Assembly (NCBI RefSeq): GCF_027943255.1 | Contig: NC_072893.1 | Location: 89,783,784-89,847,783 of the forward strand | Source: Anastrepha obliqua | Taxonomy: Eukaryota; Arthropoda; Insecta; Diptera; Tephritidae | Length of the DNA: 64,000 bases | Reading direction: 5' to 3' | In this document: piece after piece, positions 11,617 through 23,275 of the stretch | How positions within the stretch are numbered: position 1 is the first letter of the stretch | Layout: every line of letters starts with the position of its first letter | Program-made: the position numbers and the translations under genes | Notes under the pieces: model-generated | What the model was told of the DNA's origin: nothing | Seen by the model: the letters and a program-made list of their open reading frames with translations, nothing else | Database searches by the model: none

Positions 11617-12328
11617 CAGTGCGGCCGATTCCCAAAAAGCTGGCCAAAAGTCGAAAAAAAAAGTTTCTAGATAGAATTTTTTTGTCTTTGGGTTGGCTAC
11701 AGTAATGCTTTGAGTAGTGAAAACCGTTCATAGTAACGTCCTGTACCCTAAGTATCCTCTGTATTTTCAGTCGCAACGTGGCCTTCGTTTGAGCATCGTA
11801 TTACTGTCGATGAATAGTGAAAGTTGTATAAATTTGAAAGATTTTGTAATGGAGTAAATTGAACAAAACCAAATGGAATCATCTTCGGAAGGTTAGTAAA
11901 ATACGAGAAATCTTTAGTACATATCAATACCTCGACACAAAATTTTTAGTTGCAGCAATACGAAGATACATTTTTTTTATAAAATTTGAGTTTTCAAACT
12001 GTATAGTAATACAACGCCGTCATATGCTGCTTTGAAACCTATTAAAGGTTACTCAAAAAAGTAATGGTTACTGAATAAAACAAGCTGCTACCACTTGCTA
12101 CCTTGGCTTTTATGCTATTTTTTGTGCACAAGAAATAAATACGAAGAGAGAATGAATATACGCTATTTCACGTGAGGGGGTGGCCAATAGGGGTGGAAGG
12201 GGGTGGATTTTCAAAATTTTAAGATCAAATTCGTAATCAGCGACCCCGACAACCCCCGAGTAAGAAATTTTGAATCAATTACTTAATTTTTTGAGTTTTG
12301 GCCAGCTTTTCGGGAATCGGCCGCACTG
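11617..12328. mobile_element. 712-bp non-autonomous DNA element with 33-bp terminal inverted repeats
   Basis: The left end starts CAGTGCGGCCGATTCCCAAA and continues AAGCTGGCCAAAA. The right end is its inverse with one mismatch over 33 bp (A/G at the 18th base). There is no transposase frame inside. The flanking bases (ccaccgcc before, tgcatcac after) do not form an obvious target duplication. On the right the end could be read as CACAGTG, the form of Transib ends, but the left side reads CCCAGTG. Superfamily is left open: hAT-like CAGTG ends and Transib-like CACAGTG ends are both candidates. Confidence 0.8.
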
Positions 12329-13144
12329 TGCATCACGTATATGTATGTTGAATATTGTTTATAGAAACATATTTATGCCAGTTTCTAAAATGTTTGGCTT
12401 AAGACTTTGGCAGTAATTGAATTTGACTGCGTAATTCAAACATTTAACGATATGCACTAATTGGCTTCATAGTTTTTGTTTTCTGATTTGCTTTGCTATT
12501 AGAGACACCTGCCTTAAGCGAACATATGCCATAAGCGTCAAGTCTCAACTTGTAAGATTATTTAGTTCTCACCAAGAATACGGCATTATTATCGTCATCG
12601 AGATGTGGTGGAAATAAAACTTCTTCAGCGAAAAGTATTTTGACTCCAACATCTGCAACGTTTTTCGTAAAGATAAAAATGACAATTTAAGTGGATATGC
12701 TACAGGTGGATGGCTTCTAATCGCTGTAAAATGTAAGCATCACGCTTCTGGGGTTGCACTTGAAAATAAAGATGTGTTGCTTGACCAATACATTCGTGGT
12801 ATCTCTCAAACTAATTTTGTTTGTGCTTCGTATATTTCGCCCAACAGTAACTACGACCTCTACAAAGCCCATGTCCACAACATTCTTTCTTGGGCTTTGA
12901 ATACAGTTGGCGATGCAAATCTTTGTGTTCTGGGAGGCTTGTCAGCTGGTCAAGCACTTTATCCGAATCAGATCTTATCGCCTGCAATGTCAATAGTTCT
13001 AGTGAAATGTAATTAGTTGATAGTTTTTTAAGTATTGACATCTTGCACGTTCACTGCTTTCCCAACAAATTTGGTTGCAATTTACATTTTATATTTTTAA
13101 GTAGAAACGTAAGGTTTTCCGTACTTGGTGTGCTCTACCTATTA

Positions 13145-14441
13145 CAAAATCGGGCAAAAAATAAGGTGAATTTGGTTGTAAAATGAAAAATCTTTATTTA
13201 TTCTTGTAAATCAATTTCATCCTCTTCAAAATAGTCCTCTCTCGATGAAATACACTTATGCCTACGATTTTTCCAATCCCCGAAACATGCCAAATAGTCC
13301 ATTTCCGGTATAGCCATCAGCACCTTCTTCGATTCAGCTTTTATCTCCTCAATCGACTCAAAACGCGTTCCCCGGAGTGGTCTCTTGAGTTTTGGGAATA
13401 GCCAGAAGTCACACGGAGCCGAATCAGACGAATACGGTGGTTGCGGAACGAGATGCGTGGAATTTTTGGCGAAATGGTCACGAAGAACGAATGCAGTGTG
13501 AGACGGTGCATTATCGTGATGCAAAAACCAAGAGTTGCTGACCCATAATTCTGGTCTTTTTAGACGAATTGCTTCACGTAAACGACGCATAACGCTCAAA
13601 TAATATTCTTTATTAACAGTTTGGCCAGGTGGAAGGAATTCATAGTGCACCACACCACGAAAATCGAAAAAACCTGTCAGCATGACCTTTATGACCTTTG
13701 ACGTGCTCTTTTCGGTCTGGCCTCGCCTTTAGCACGATATTCACTTGATTGGTCGGTTGTTTCAGGGTCGTAAGCATAAATCCAAGTCCCGTAATGGTGC
13801 ATTTGAGCTTGTCCTGATAGTCTGAAAGCATTGTTTCACACACATCAACGCGACGACTTTTTTCCAAGAAATTGAGAGTTTTCAGTACCAAACGAGATTT
13901 GACTTTTCGTAGGCCCAAATGGTCTTTCAAAATGGTTTTCACAGATCCTTCTAATATTCCGAACATATCAGAAAGGTGTTTAACAGTCAACCGACGATTT
14001 TTGAGCACTAACTCCTTCACTTTATTGACGTGTTGGTCATCTGTTGACGTGGATGGTCGTCCGGAGCGCTCCAAGTCATCAACACGTTCTCGACCCTCTT
14101 TGAAGTCTTTGTACCACTTATAAACATTTTTCTGCGACATGGTCGAATCACCAAATGCCTTCTGCAACATGCTAAACGTTTCCGCAGCCGAAATTTCATT
14201 CCGCAAACAAAATTTGATGGCACTTCTCTGCTCAATCAAATCAGACATTGTAAAAATCGAAAAATGCACTCTTGGTCGTTTGGTAAACACAAGCCTAAAT
14301 GTGTTACTGTTAATGATATTCACATGAAAGTTGTCCCAGATGTTATTGACAGTGCTGCCAACTCATGAAAAAAAATAACTAGAGCGAAATTTTAATCCCG
14401 CGAAGTTTGACAAATAAATTCTCGTTACTTTTTGCCTACAG
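13145..14441 (-). mobile_element. full-length mariner element (1.3 kb) inserted in the LINE
   Basis: The ends are CAAAATCGGGCAAAAAATAA on the left and, inverted, CTGTAGGCAAAAAGTAACG on the right, each with an outside TA (13143-13144, 14442-14443). It carries a nearly complete transposase gene on the minus strand. A sister copy in the opposite orientation lies at 46662-47924. Confidence 0.9.
13198..14248 (-). pseudogene. mariner DD34D transposase, frameshifted
   Basis: The native start is probably the Met of MSDLIEQRSAIKFCLRNEIS at 14248, not the upstream codons. Next come the helix-turn-helix region (MSQKNVYKWYKDFKEGRERV, DDLERSGRPSTST) and KHLSDMFGILEGSVKTILKD. Compared with the copy at 46662, a 7-bp deletion near 13795 removes the GDETW box with the first catalytic Asp and shifts the frame; a second change near 13690 returns to the frame of VHYEFLPPGQTVNKEYYLSV. 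The second catalytic Asp is in HHDNAPSHT; the third is 34 residues later in APCDFWLFP, the DD34D spacing. It ends DYFEEDEIDLQE at 13198. Transposases of this family cut and paste their own element at TA sites in the nucleus; this copy cannot. Confidence 0.88.
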
Positions 14442-14947
14442 TATTACATCAAGAAACTCTAATTCTTCAACTTGAATTTTATGAGTAAGCTAAAATTAGA
14501 CATCTTAATTCAAATTTGTCGCTCAATTTTAAGCTATGTGACTTTTTTAAACTGAATAATCTATTGCTGAACATTAACTGGGATTGCTGGCTTCATTATC
14601 TGTGCATTTCTAAGTGTTTCGAGATTTTTAGAACTACTGTGGTATAAGTTTGTAAAAGTGTTATTTCTCCGATAACAGAAAAGCAATATAAAGTGCGTTG
14701 CCACAATGCTGCATTGATTAAACTTCGAATTGATTGATTGATTTTTCCATTGATTTTTCCACAGAAACTACATTCTAAGCTTCTAAGAAAACCAAAAGCG
14801 TTTTGGATTTTTCTTTGTTTCCAATATATCGTCCGCTCATTTCTTGCTGTTAATTTTTCTGCTGATGCCGCTAATCTCTTTTCTGAGTTCTTTACGTCCA
14901 ATTTTGCATCTGGCACCGACAGTGATGAAAATGTTTCTTTCGATATA

Positions 14948-15639
14948 CAGAGTTTGATTGAAAAGTAATGAGCCTTCCCGGGCGGAGCGTCTGTCAAGCG
15001 ATCAACCGAATCGGCTGGTGGGGGAAAATGATCGTTGGACCTTCCCCTTCCACTAGAAACCGGTCCCAGTTCGCTGGCAACAGCGGTGCAGTCAACATCG
15101 CTCCGCGCGTGAAATCTGTTTTAAAAGTGTGCTAGAATTTTGCAGGAGCAACGTTACTCGATCAAATTTTGCGTAAAGCTCCACACAAGCACGTCCACAC
15201 GCGTCATTTTACAAAGAAGTGCTCCTTCGGCTGAAAAACCGCGTCGCCCGAGTTCGACCCGACCTCGTCAACAATGCGCCGGCGCACACCGCCTTCCTCT
15301 GCACCTCTGCATTGGCCAAGATGGGGGTTCCGGTACTTCCCCACCCTCTCTACAGCCTAGACTTGTCCCCTCCGGACTTCTTCTTGTTCCCGCGTCTGAA
15401 AAGAAAGGTGAAGGGGAGGCGTTTCGACTCCATCGAGGCGATCCAAAAAACTGTGACAGCCGAATTGAACGCGATTCTGGCGGATGAGTTTAAAAAATGT
15501 TTCCTGCAGTGGAAGGACCACTACCAGCGGTGTATTGACGCTCAAGGGTCCTATTTTGAAGAATATTAGTTGTATAAGCCAAAAGGTTTAATAAAACTGC
15601 TTAAAAAAATAAGACTCATTACTTTTTAATCAAACCCTG
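14948..15639 (+). mobile_element. second mariner family, internally deleted (692 bp), in the same LINE
   Basis: The ends are CAGAGTTTGATTGAAAAGTA and, inverted at the right, CAGGGTTTGATTAAAAAGTA, both with outside TA. About half of a usual mariner is missing. A truncated relative lies at 56961-57143. Confidence 0.9.
15217..15569 (+). pseudogene. mariner transposase, C-terminal half only
   Basis: The open frame ending at 15569 reads NNAPAHTAFLCTSALAKMG, then LSPPDFFLFPRLKRKVKG and a normal mariner C-terminus (LQWKDHYQRCIDAQGSYFEE). The NNAPAHT box has Asn where the second catalytic Asp (usually HDN) should stand, and the first Asp and DNA-binding domain are deleted; a scrap of the N-terminus (QRYSIKFCVKL) remains near 15143. 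It could not act as a transposase. Confidence 0.85.
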
Positions 15640-16915
15640 TACGACCAATATCTATTCATTTTGGCAAGCTAGTATTGTCCACTGAAGATGTTTTCAGCAG
15701 CATTATTGGGTTTAATGTCTTCAGCGGCATTACTGGGTTCAAGTCAAGTCTCACACACTGATGTTGATGATTCGCCTGCGGTTTTGTTCTAGCAGTGTGA
15801 TTCTTTCATATACCCTCTGTTGTTAATCTTTAATAAATCACTAACTTCGGTCAGTTTATTTCACTTAGTTTGAAGAGCGGTAATACAAATGATATTAGCA
15901 ACTGTAGGCCCATTTCAAAGCTTTCCACCACCGCAAAGTTCTTTGAATGCACCATCCTTCCCGATGATTGATGTCTTTTCGGATTATTACATCGCTGCCT
16001 TCCAATTAGGGTATCAGGTTGACACCGTTAATACCAACTGCTCTAAGATGTTTGATCAGATTTCCCATGTTAAAAGATTATCCTGCATTGGCTTTCACTC
16101 AGCCTTCTTGAGATGGATCACATCTAACTTGCTCAAACGCCATTGCTTGGCTACCGCCAAAAACGTTGGGTATCTTCTTTTCGTTGCGTCCTCTGGGGCT
16201 TCTCGGGGTAGCAACTTCATGGTTTTCGTCAGCAAGATTTCTGCGATTCAGACGATCCCTCGTTTCTGAATTGATGCAAATTGATTTAGTTTATTTCAGT
16301 AACTGGTGCATTAATAATCGTCTGTCGCTGTCGCTGAACATAAATAAGGGTTTTCAAATTACCTTTTCTAAGCGTGCCACTGTCATTGACATCTCTTATC
16401 GTATACCTAGCACACCTCTGTCACGGGTAAGTGAAATTTAAGGCTTGAGTGTAATATTTAATCCGTAGCTTACTTTTGATCGACGTATAAATTTTATTAT
16501 TACCAAATCTTACGCCATGCTTGCTTTTGTTAGGCGTCATAGCTCCAATTTGTCCCACTCTTAAATGCTGAAGCTTCTGGTATATGGCTTTTGTACGTTC
16601 CAAACTTGCCTTCGTGTTATACGTGCCATGCTGCTAGAATTGAACGAATCCAGAAAGTGTTCTTACATATCGCGATGCTTATTGATTAACTGAAATTCGA
16701 TGCAGAACAGGAGAATAATCTTATTTTTGTCCTTCAGTTTTGATTTGATCCGCGGTTCTGTTGACTGTCCGGTTTTTCTTTAATATTTTGGCCTGAGAGT
16801 CCCACAGTTTGAGGGTCTGGAGAATATTTCAAAACTGGATCTTCCTGTGCTGCTTAGATTTGTTAAAAGTGTTGACATGTCTACTTTACATCTTCATAGA
16901 AGTCAGCCAGCTGGG

Positions 16916-16933
16916 TTAACCTAACCTAACCTA
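16916..16933 (+). repeat. AACCT tandem tail of LINE
   Basis: Three AACCT units follow the LINE C-terminal region (CTGGGTTAACCTAACCT). It matches the tail of the different LINE at 3620. Confidence 0.7.
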
Positions 16934-19555
16934 TGCCCCATAAGTTTTGTTTTCGATATAAGAACTAATGAAAGGTTATATGTAGGCCACCATTTATTAT
17001 TACCTTGTTTTTACACTTTTGTCATAAATTGTGATTTGTCAAATTTTTCAGTCTCTTAAGATAAATATTTTATGTTATCTATGATTTTTAATTCCTTCTC
17101 ATTTTCTACCATCTCTGCAAAGTAATTATTTAATGTTAATCGTTTAGGCAATCAGTTATACTAACAGTCTTCGTTAGTGTAAATTCAGTTTCGAAAATGA
17201 ATCGAATCGCTTTCAGCACCATTCCATTTATGGCAACAACATTCATATTCAAAAAATGCCAACACTCTGCTATAGCACCTTTAAGCGTCAGGTATTTGCA
17301 TATATTTTTTTTAACTTGTATTCACCCCTTCTCGTTTACATGCATCCTTTACTCTGCTGCTACTTGAGCTGCGTCGCGTCACGTTACTTTGTGACGTTGT
17401 CAGCGCATCATTATAAAATTTAGTTACTTTAAAGTGATTACGCCTAAAAATATGCACCGCACATAAATGAGAAAGCAAGCACGCGTAACGAACAAACGTA
17501 AAGGATAGTGTCAAATGAAGGGAAGAGAGGCTTACGATAATACAATGAAACTGCAGTCTCCAACAAGACAGCAAAGGCAGCAACAAGAGCAGCAGCAGCT
17601 GAAAAAACTGCACCTATCAACCGAGACAGCGAAATTCATTTTGTAAATGACAAGCAACAAGAGGATACTCAAAGAGTGAAAGAGACTAAAAAATAAAATA
17701 AAAGCAGAAACAACTGTAAATGGCAGCACTGCCGATGGCAATGCGAAAGTCAAGCTGCGCTGCTCTCATTGGCATCATCTCCGTTGATGTTGACGTCGCT
17801 GTCGCTATTGCTGAAGTCGACGATGCGATGCGACGCTAAGCGAAGCGTTTGCAAATTTGACCTATTTCGGGATTGGAATTCTTTTCTTACTCGCTTTTGA
17901 TTAACATATTTTTTGGTTGATTTTTGTTTTCTGTCTTTTTTATGACCGCACATTATGCACTTTTGCTCCTCGAATAGTGCTTGAAGGACGAAACGATGTT
18001 CAATATTATTCAAGTGATCACTGCATGCGCACCGATACTACAGCATGTGTATCTCACACAGCCACACACATAAGTTGTACATATGCACACATGCACATAC
18101 ATACATCGGTTTATATGAATGTAAGCACTTGCATATGCATATGACATGCATAAAGTATAGTTGTGCATAATGAATAGTTAATGTGTGGCATCCTCGCACA
18201 CACACACACACAGACTCAAACATCAGCACATAAACTTACACACCAGCAAGTAATTTTCACAGTATGTGCTCGCGTGTGTACATTTTTGTTGCTCTTTGCA
18301 ACCCCCCTCGCGCATATAATTAAGGACTCGCCACAAACGATGCTGCAGTTTTTTGTTTGGTAATGCTTGCTGATTTCCGTTGAACTAATTTTACAGTGCA
18401 GTGGAATAATTAATTACATTAATTTTGTTTTTATTAATTTAAAAATGTATTGGTGAGTACTTCAAAATTCACTTGCATTGAGTTCCATTTTCACGTTAAA
18501 ATGACTTAGGAAATATTTGTTAAGTCATGATTTTTCTTAATTTTTTTTTGTCACACTCAATCACCTCATTAACAGACTTGTACGCTTCATGCTATTCCAT
18601 TTGTTGTTTTTGACTATCTTTAACGACCGACCATTCGACACCATTAGCACCACCTCTACTAAACACTACGATCCGATTACAAATTTCAACTTCAAAGTTG
18701 CAGATGAAATTTAATTTCACTTTTCGCATTCGTTTGCATCACCCCTTGTATCCCCAAGAGCCCCATTCACTTTCACGGTCCGCCTGCTGCTCCTTCTTCT
18801 TCTTGCGCCTTTGTGTGTAAGTGTGCGCGCGTATGTATTGGCACCTTGGACCAATTCACAGACTACGCGTTAATCCGTTCAAGCACACGAGCTCTCGTAC
18901 ACAGCCAACAAACGAATGCCGATGAACTCAGAAGAGCGCTTAGCATAAGGCTTTGGGCTGTTTGCCTGGAATCCTCGTAAATCTGATTAGAGCATTTAAT
19001 GAGAGAGGCAGCAAGAATAGCATATTACAAAATGCAGCTAAAAGCCACAAGAATGTAAGGAGGTAAACAAGGAGCGTAATACCGCTGACTGATTGAGCGG
19101 ATGCTGTGCTCGCTGAGAGTTGGTTCATTTGTTGGATGCTGCGCAATGATGAGTGTGGTAGGAAACGCAGTTATTAAATGTGTGTATGAGGCAGAAGCGA
19201 CACCTATCTGCGAAACTAATTTGAAAGGAATAAAGACTTTATACCAGTAATCATTATTTAGTTGAATTAAGTCAACAGGAAAAAACTCAGGAAACCGTGA
19301 GACGTGTAAGCTTAGTTTTAAGAACTGAAAAAATGTATCCTCTCTAACTGAGCTAGGGCGAGTGATAGTGAGGTCTATTGTGAAGCTATGATCTAGACAT
19401 TGGGTCGCTGACAGAACTCAAATCAATGTAAACGAAATAATTTAGTTATCGAAACCAATTAACGGACCCCATGCATGAAAGTTGTTCTTAAACGCCACCT
19501 CAAACCCCTAAGGTTTCTCCTAGAGCTTCATTTTATTACTTTTTTATTTCATAAT
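16934..19555. other. Unassigned sequence with CA-rich tract
   Basis: No coding or transposon similarity was recognised. An (AC)n tract lies near 18197-18211 within a wider ACAC/TACA-rich zone at 18050-18260. The minus-strand frame at 18940-19122 encodes a short hydrophobic leader-like peptide (LLVYLLTFLWLLAAF), but no donor of the phase needed to join Lcch3 exon 2494 was convincing. The stretch could contain Lcch3 5' exons or promoter. Confidence 0.3.
18197..18211. repeat. (AC)n microsatellite
   Basis: Seven or so uninterrupted CA repeats sit inside a broader CA/TACA-rich region. Confidence 0.7.
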
Positions 19556-19860
19556 TTTATTATTATTATTATGAGGACATTTAGCACTGCGACGTAAAAG
19601 ATTTATTAAGCCTCCTTCATGGATTCATAGCATTTCTCTGAGCCCAACTTCTCCAATAAATTTTAGTATGCGCCTCACTTCATTGAGTTTTATTTCATCT
19701 TCCTCTGTACATGACCTCCTAGTGCCATTAGAGTATATTCTCAGGTTAGTAAGATGATGATTCAATGTAAAATGCCCTCTTATTATATTAATGATACCTC
19801 TAATATTATTATTATTTAATTCTATACAATCTTTCAATCAGCTTAGGTTAAAGCTCCTTA
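19556..19860 (-). pseudogene. LINE C-terminal fragment with 3' end
   Basis: The minus-strand frame from 19837 reads RGHFTLNHHLTNLRIYSNGT then CTEEDEIKLNEVRRILKFIG, a decayed form of the GH..LN.HL..L.I and cysteine-tail motif after RNase H in LINEs. The 3' UTR ends in an ATT/AAT-rich tail near 19560. It is related to 3274-3400. Confidence 0.6.
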
Positions 19861-19994
19861 TCCTTGATTTTTTATTGCGCTGAACCTAGTAGATTGTGCC
19901 AGTATGATCTTTGTCTTTCCTCTACTTTCTAAATAAGAGAGAAGTTACCCTTTCTCAGAACATAAAATAGCTCTGGGCTTCTAAATGATTGTTT

Positions 19995-20880
19995 AATCAC
20001 AAACATTTATTTTGTCGCCTTCAAAATAGGCTCGCTCCATTCGAAGCAATACACATATGTGAACGATTAGTACAGTCACCAAAGCACCTTTTGAACACGT
20101 TTGAAGAGATCTTCTTCAGCTCTTTCAGTGAATTCTCTTTAATGGTCTTTATCGGCTCAAAGCGGCGTCCGCGGAGTGGCAATTTAAGTTTTGGAAAAAG
20201 GAAAAAGTCGAAAAGATATTTGTCGAGTTTTTGGTCAAAAAAATGTTCACAATATGAGCCCTGTGAGACGGTGCGTTATCATGGTACAAGATCCATGATT
20301 TTTCTTTCCACAAATTGCGCCATTTCCTACGCACATTCTATCTCAAGCGTCGCATAATTTCCAAATAATATTCTTTATTTGCCGTAAAACTATTTGGAAC
20401 GAGTTCCACATGCTCAACACCAGGATAATCAGAGAAAACGAGGGGCATGACTTTCACTCTTCACCGACTTTGACGTGGTTTTTTTTGGCTTCGGCTCATG
20501 TGGATAGCGCCATTCAACTGCCTGTTGACTGGTTTGCATGCCAAACTCATATGCCCACGTCTCTCCACCTGCTGTGATGCGCTGGATAAACGATGGGTCC
20601 GAATTCACTTGCTCAAGCATGTCTTCAACCACCTTCTTCGATGAATTTTTTGAAAGAAATACAACTCTCTTGGAATGAGTCGAGCAGCCACGCGTCTCGT
20701 GCCCAATTGATGGTGTACTCGTAAAATGTTGAGAATTGATTCGTGAGACACGCTAAGGTCACGAGCTACCTCCCTCAAACTTAAACGATGGTTTTTCAGC
20801 ATCATTCCCTTGACTTTGTCGACGTTTTCATCTGTTGGAGCCACCTTACTTGGTAAGGTGTTTCGAAGATCCTTTTATAA
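19995..20880 (-). pseudogene. mariner transposase, third family, heavily decayed
   Basis: Minus-strand frames give, from high to low coordinates, TDENVDKVKGMMLKNHRLSL and REVARDLSVSHESILNIL (helix-turn-helix, 20605-20835), GGETWAYEFGMQTSQQAVEW (20430-20580; Gly-Gly-Glu replaces Gly-Asp-Glu at the first catalytic Asp) and KSWILYHDNAPSHRAHIVNI (20150-20310), then a C-terminal end near 20000. No clean terminal inverted repeats were seen, so the borders are approximate. Confidence 0.8.
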
Positions 20881-21049
20881 TTTGTGGAACGCCTTTTAGG
20901 CGAGATGCTTCGAAAAGTTTGTCAAAGCGAATTATTTTTGGTTTCACTCTTAGAAAAAATGTTTTCTATCATTTCAGGCCCATTGTGGTTTTTGTCCAAA
21001 TGGTAGTCACGCACAAATCTCTTTGGCAACGGTGGTCGTTATCTATTAT

Positions 21050-21245
21050 CTTCTTTCTGCCTTTCTCTTCCTCTGCTACCACCAGCTGCTACCATATCGA
21101 ATATTTTCAGAGCCGGAGCGTTTGTATCCCTTTGGACGACATGACCTGACTATGTCTATGTTTCAAAAGTTCATACAGCTCAATATGCCATCGCGTGCAA
21201 TACTCGCCGTCGCCAAAGTCCAAAAATTTTCCTCAGAATCTTTCT
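21050..21245 (-). mobile_element. RTE-type LINE fragment
   Basis: This stretch is similar in sequence and orientation to part of 38570-39080 (ctttctcttcctctgctaccaccagctg; catatcgaatattttcagagcc; cgtttgtatccctttggacgacatgacc). That copy encodes the C-terminal GRGRP and [20 protein letters not shown] signature. Confidence 0.6.
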
Positions 21246-21611
21246 GCCGTTATCTATTAATATTACTTACATATTTCCAGATCAGATAACCTTTTTTCTT
21301 TATTGCAAAAGTGCGACGTTACAAAACATCTGGGAAGTGATGTTGTTTTTCTTGAAGGTATTGCCGATTAAGAAATGTAGCCAAATGAGGAATTTGTCCA
21401 GATGCCCCAAAATCCTGGCTTACATATCGTTGCGTACTTATAAGACTGCAGTTTATTTGATTATCAAATGATTTTCAGTTTGTTACCACATTTAAAGTGG
21501 AAAGTTGAAGCTTTCCAAGGATATAAAAATATTTGAATTAAGAAAATTTGGCGCATCCTCCAAATATATTCTTGTCTGAGTAAAATAAATATTTGCTTTC
21601 AAAAATCGTTT

Positions 21612-22226
21612 TAAAATTTACTAACATATTAAAATTTTCATGAAAACAAAGTTATGGCGCCGTAGATAGTGAACTTAAATAACTTATATATAAATATTGT
21701 AAGGCTTTGTTAATAACTTTAAAATGTATAGCCAAAAATTATATTGCTCGGGAGTGTTTGGCAAATTTCATATTTCATTTCCTATTATACTCGAGAACAA
21801 CTTCAAGAAAAATAATATAACTGTCATTATCTTTTGAACAACTACGTAATAATGGATTTATTGACACATAACAGGTGAAATACTTGAAAAATGCAGTAGA
21901 AAGGGTTTGAGAAAAAAAAAACACGAAGGAACAGTGGAATCAAAATTGCTTAAGCAGATTGGACCTTTCATACATTTTTTGTCATAAATATGAAATCATA
22001 TTTACTAAAAGTGGCCAACGCTATTTAACCAGATACAAAGAGACGCTCTACCCGCTTTAAAATAAATTCACTCATTACTATTTATTTATTTTTGAAACTC
22101 AATTTCAACAGCGCAGCCGAAGTAATCACCTTATAGAGTAGCATCAAATTGGAAGCTCATAATCATTATGGCCCATAACGGGCTTTAATGTTTCCGGTGG
22201 CTGGTGATAAACTCGAGGAAATAACT
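21612..22226 (+). repeat. Left copy of a 0.6-kb inverted repeat pair
   Basis: Almost the whole segment recurs in reverse complement at 26508-27114, for example gtcataaatatgaaatcata, ccagatacaaagagacgctc and aaactcgaggaaataact. Identity is high by eye with a few indels. No coding capacity or terminal motif was recognised, so it is an unnamed repeat family. Confidence 0.85.
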
Positions 22227-23100
22227 ACCCCCTGTCTGGGTTCTTAATAGCGCGGCTGTAAACGAGGCACAGGTGAGAAAAGGTGTAAATTGTGTATTCC
22301 ATATGAGCATTCGTATTTACTTACTTACAATTTGCTCAATATTTGCCTAGATTTTATAGATGTGGATGCATGTTAATGCAAAGTTGACTTAAACCACTGC
22401 CTATGTCATTTTTGGGGTGTGAAAAGGCACACATTTACTATTGTCTACATTTGTGTGTGCTCGTGCATACGCATGTATGTATGTAATTGTTTCTAGGTAA
22501 GTATATTGGTCGATGCAAACCTTATATTTATTTTTTACGTGCACACATACATTCATATGTGGATATTTTTCCTTTGTATTTATTTATTGAAATGTAGGCT
22601 AATATTTATTTACTAATCAGCAAACGCTTAAAAGAAAGCGATGCATGCAAATAGAGAGCAGTTTTAGAGGAAATCAGGATATCTAAAAATTATGCCCCTT
22701 AAATGTAAACATTGACTCCGTGAAACAATCACACATATTTTTTCCTTTGATTGCACGAACTTAGTTTTACTTGTTTACACATTTATTTACATAAGCAGGT
22801 ATGACGGTATGCATATTTTATAAATACATGTGTATATATCTTAATAAGAAAATATTTAAATATCAATTTTCAAATGCCATTGTATTTGTTCGTAATCAAC
22901 TTGCGATTTCTTTTCACTCTTCAAAAATGATTGTAGGCTAAATTTATTAATTTCGCGATGCATGAAATATTTACCTCTTTTGATTCACCACTTCTCTGCT
23001 CACTAGAAAATCTTGCTGCTCTCCAAGCGATAGAAAAAATTGCCTACAAGTTATATGCCAGTGATTCCAAGTATAAGTAAGAATAACTTTCTTATTATAA
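22227..23100. other. Unassigned AT-rich sequence
   Basis: Contains short TATG/TACA runs near 22460-22560 and 22800-22850. No genes or terminal repeats were recognised. Confidence 0.35.
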
Positions 23101-23275
23101 AGGGTGGTTAAATTTCAAGGGCCGATGTTGAATGTGAACCACACCTAAACATTAATTTTTTTCTGTATTTCATTTGACATTTTTGAAGTGAAAACTTCTT
23201 TAGAACCGTTGGGAGTGATTTGAGACTCGATGAAACGAAAAAGCGACACTGCGAAGCGTTATATGTATGTTGATA

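Larger units (their letters stand above)
12480..16933 (+). mobile_element. jockey-like LINE split by two mariner insertions
   Basis: Four plus-strand pieces form one LINE ORF2 in order. At 12560-13016 is the endonuclease domain (ETWWK; GYATGGWLLIAVKCKHH; FVCASYISPNSNYDLYKAHV; ANLCVLGG). At 14500-14946 is the endonuclease-RT linker (NINWDCWLHYLCISKC; LRKPKAFWIF; DENVSFDI). At 15660-16440 is the RT (LSTEDVF; NTNDISNCRPISKLSTTAKF; LSCIGFHSAFLRWI; LSLNINKGFQITFS; STPLSRVSEI). At 16440-16915 is the thumb and C-terminus (LLRFVKSVDM). It ends in an AACCT tail. Mariners occupy 13145-14441 and 14948-15639. Stops and shifts make the LINE inactive. The clade is inferred from the absence of RNase H and from the RT phrases. 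Confidence 0.8.

Noticed and set aside
18940..19146. Signal-peptide-like minus-strand frame as Lcch3 exon 1
   Set aside because: Hydrophobic core is attractive, but no plausible donor leaves the two bases needed by the exon at 2494; the only candidate in phase is a poor GTGGCT.
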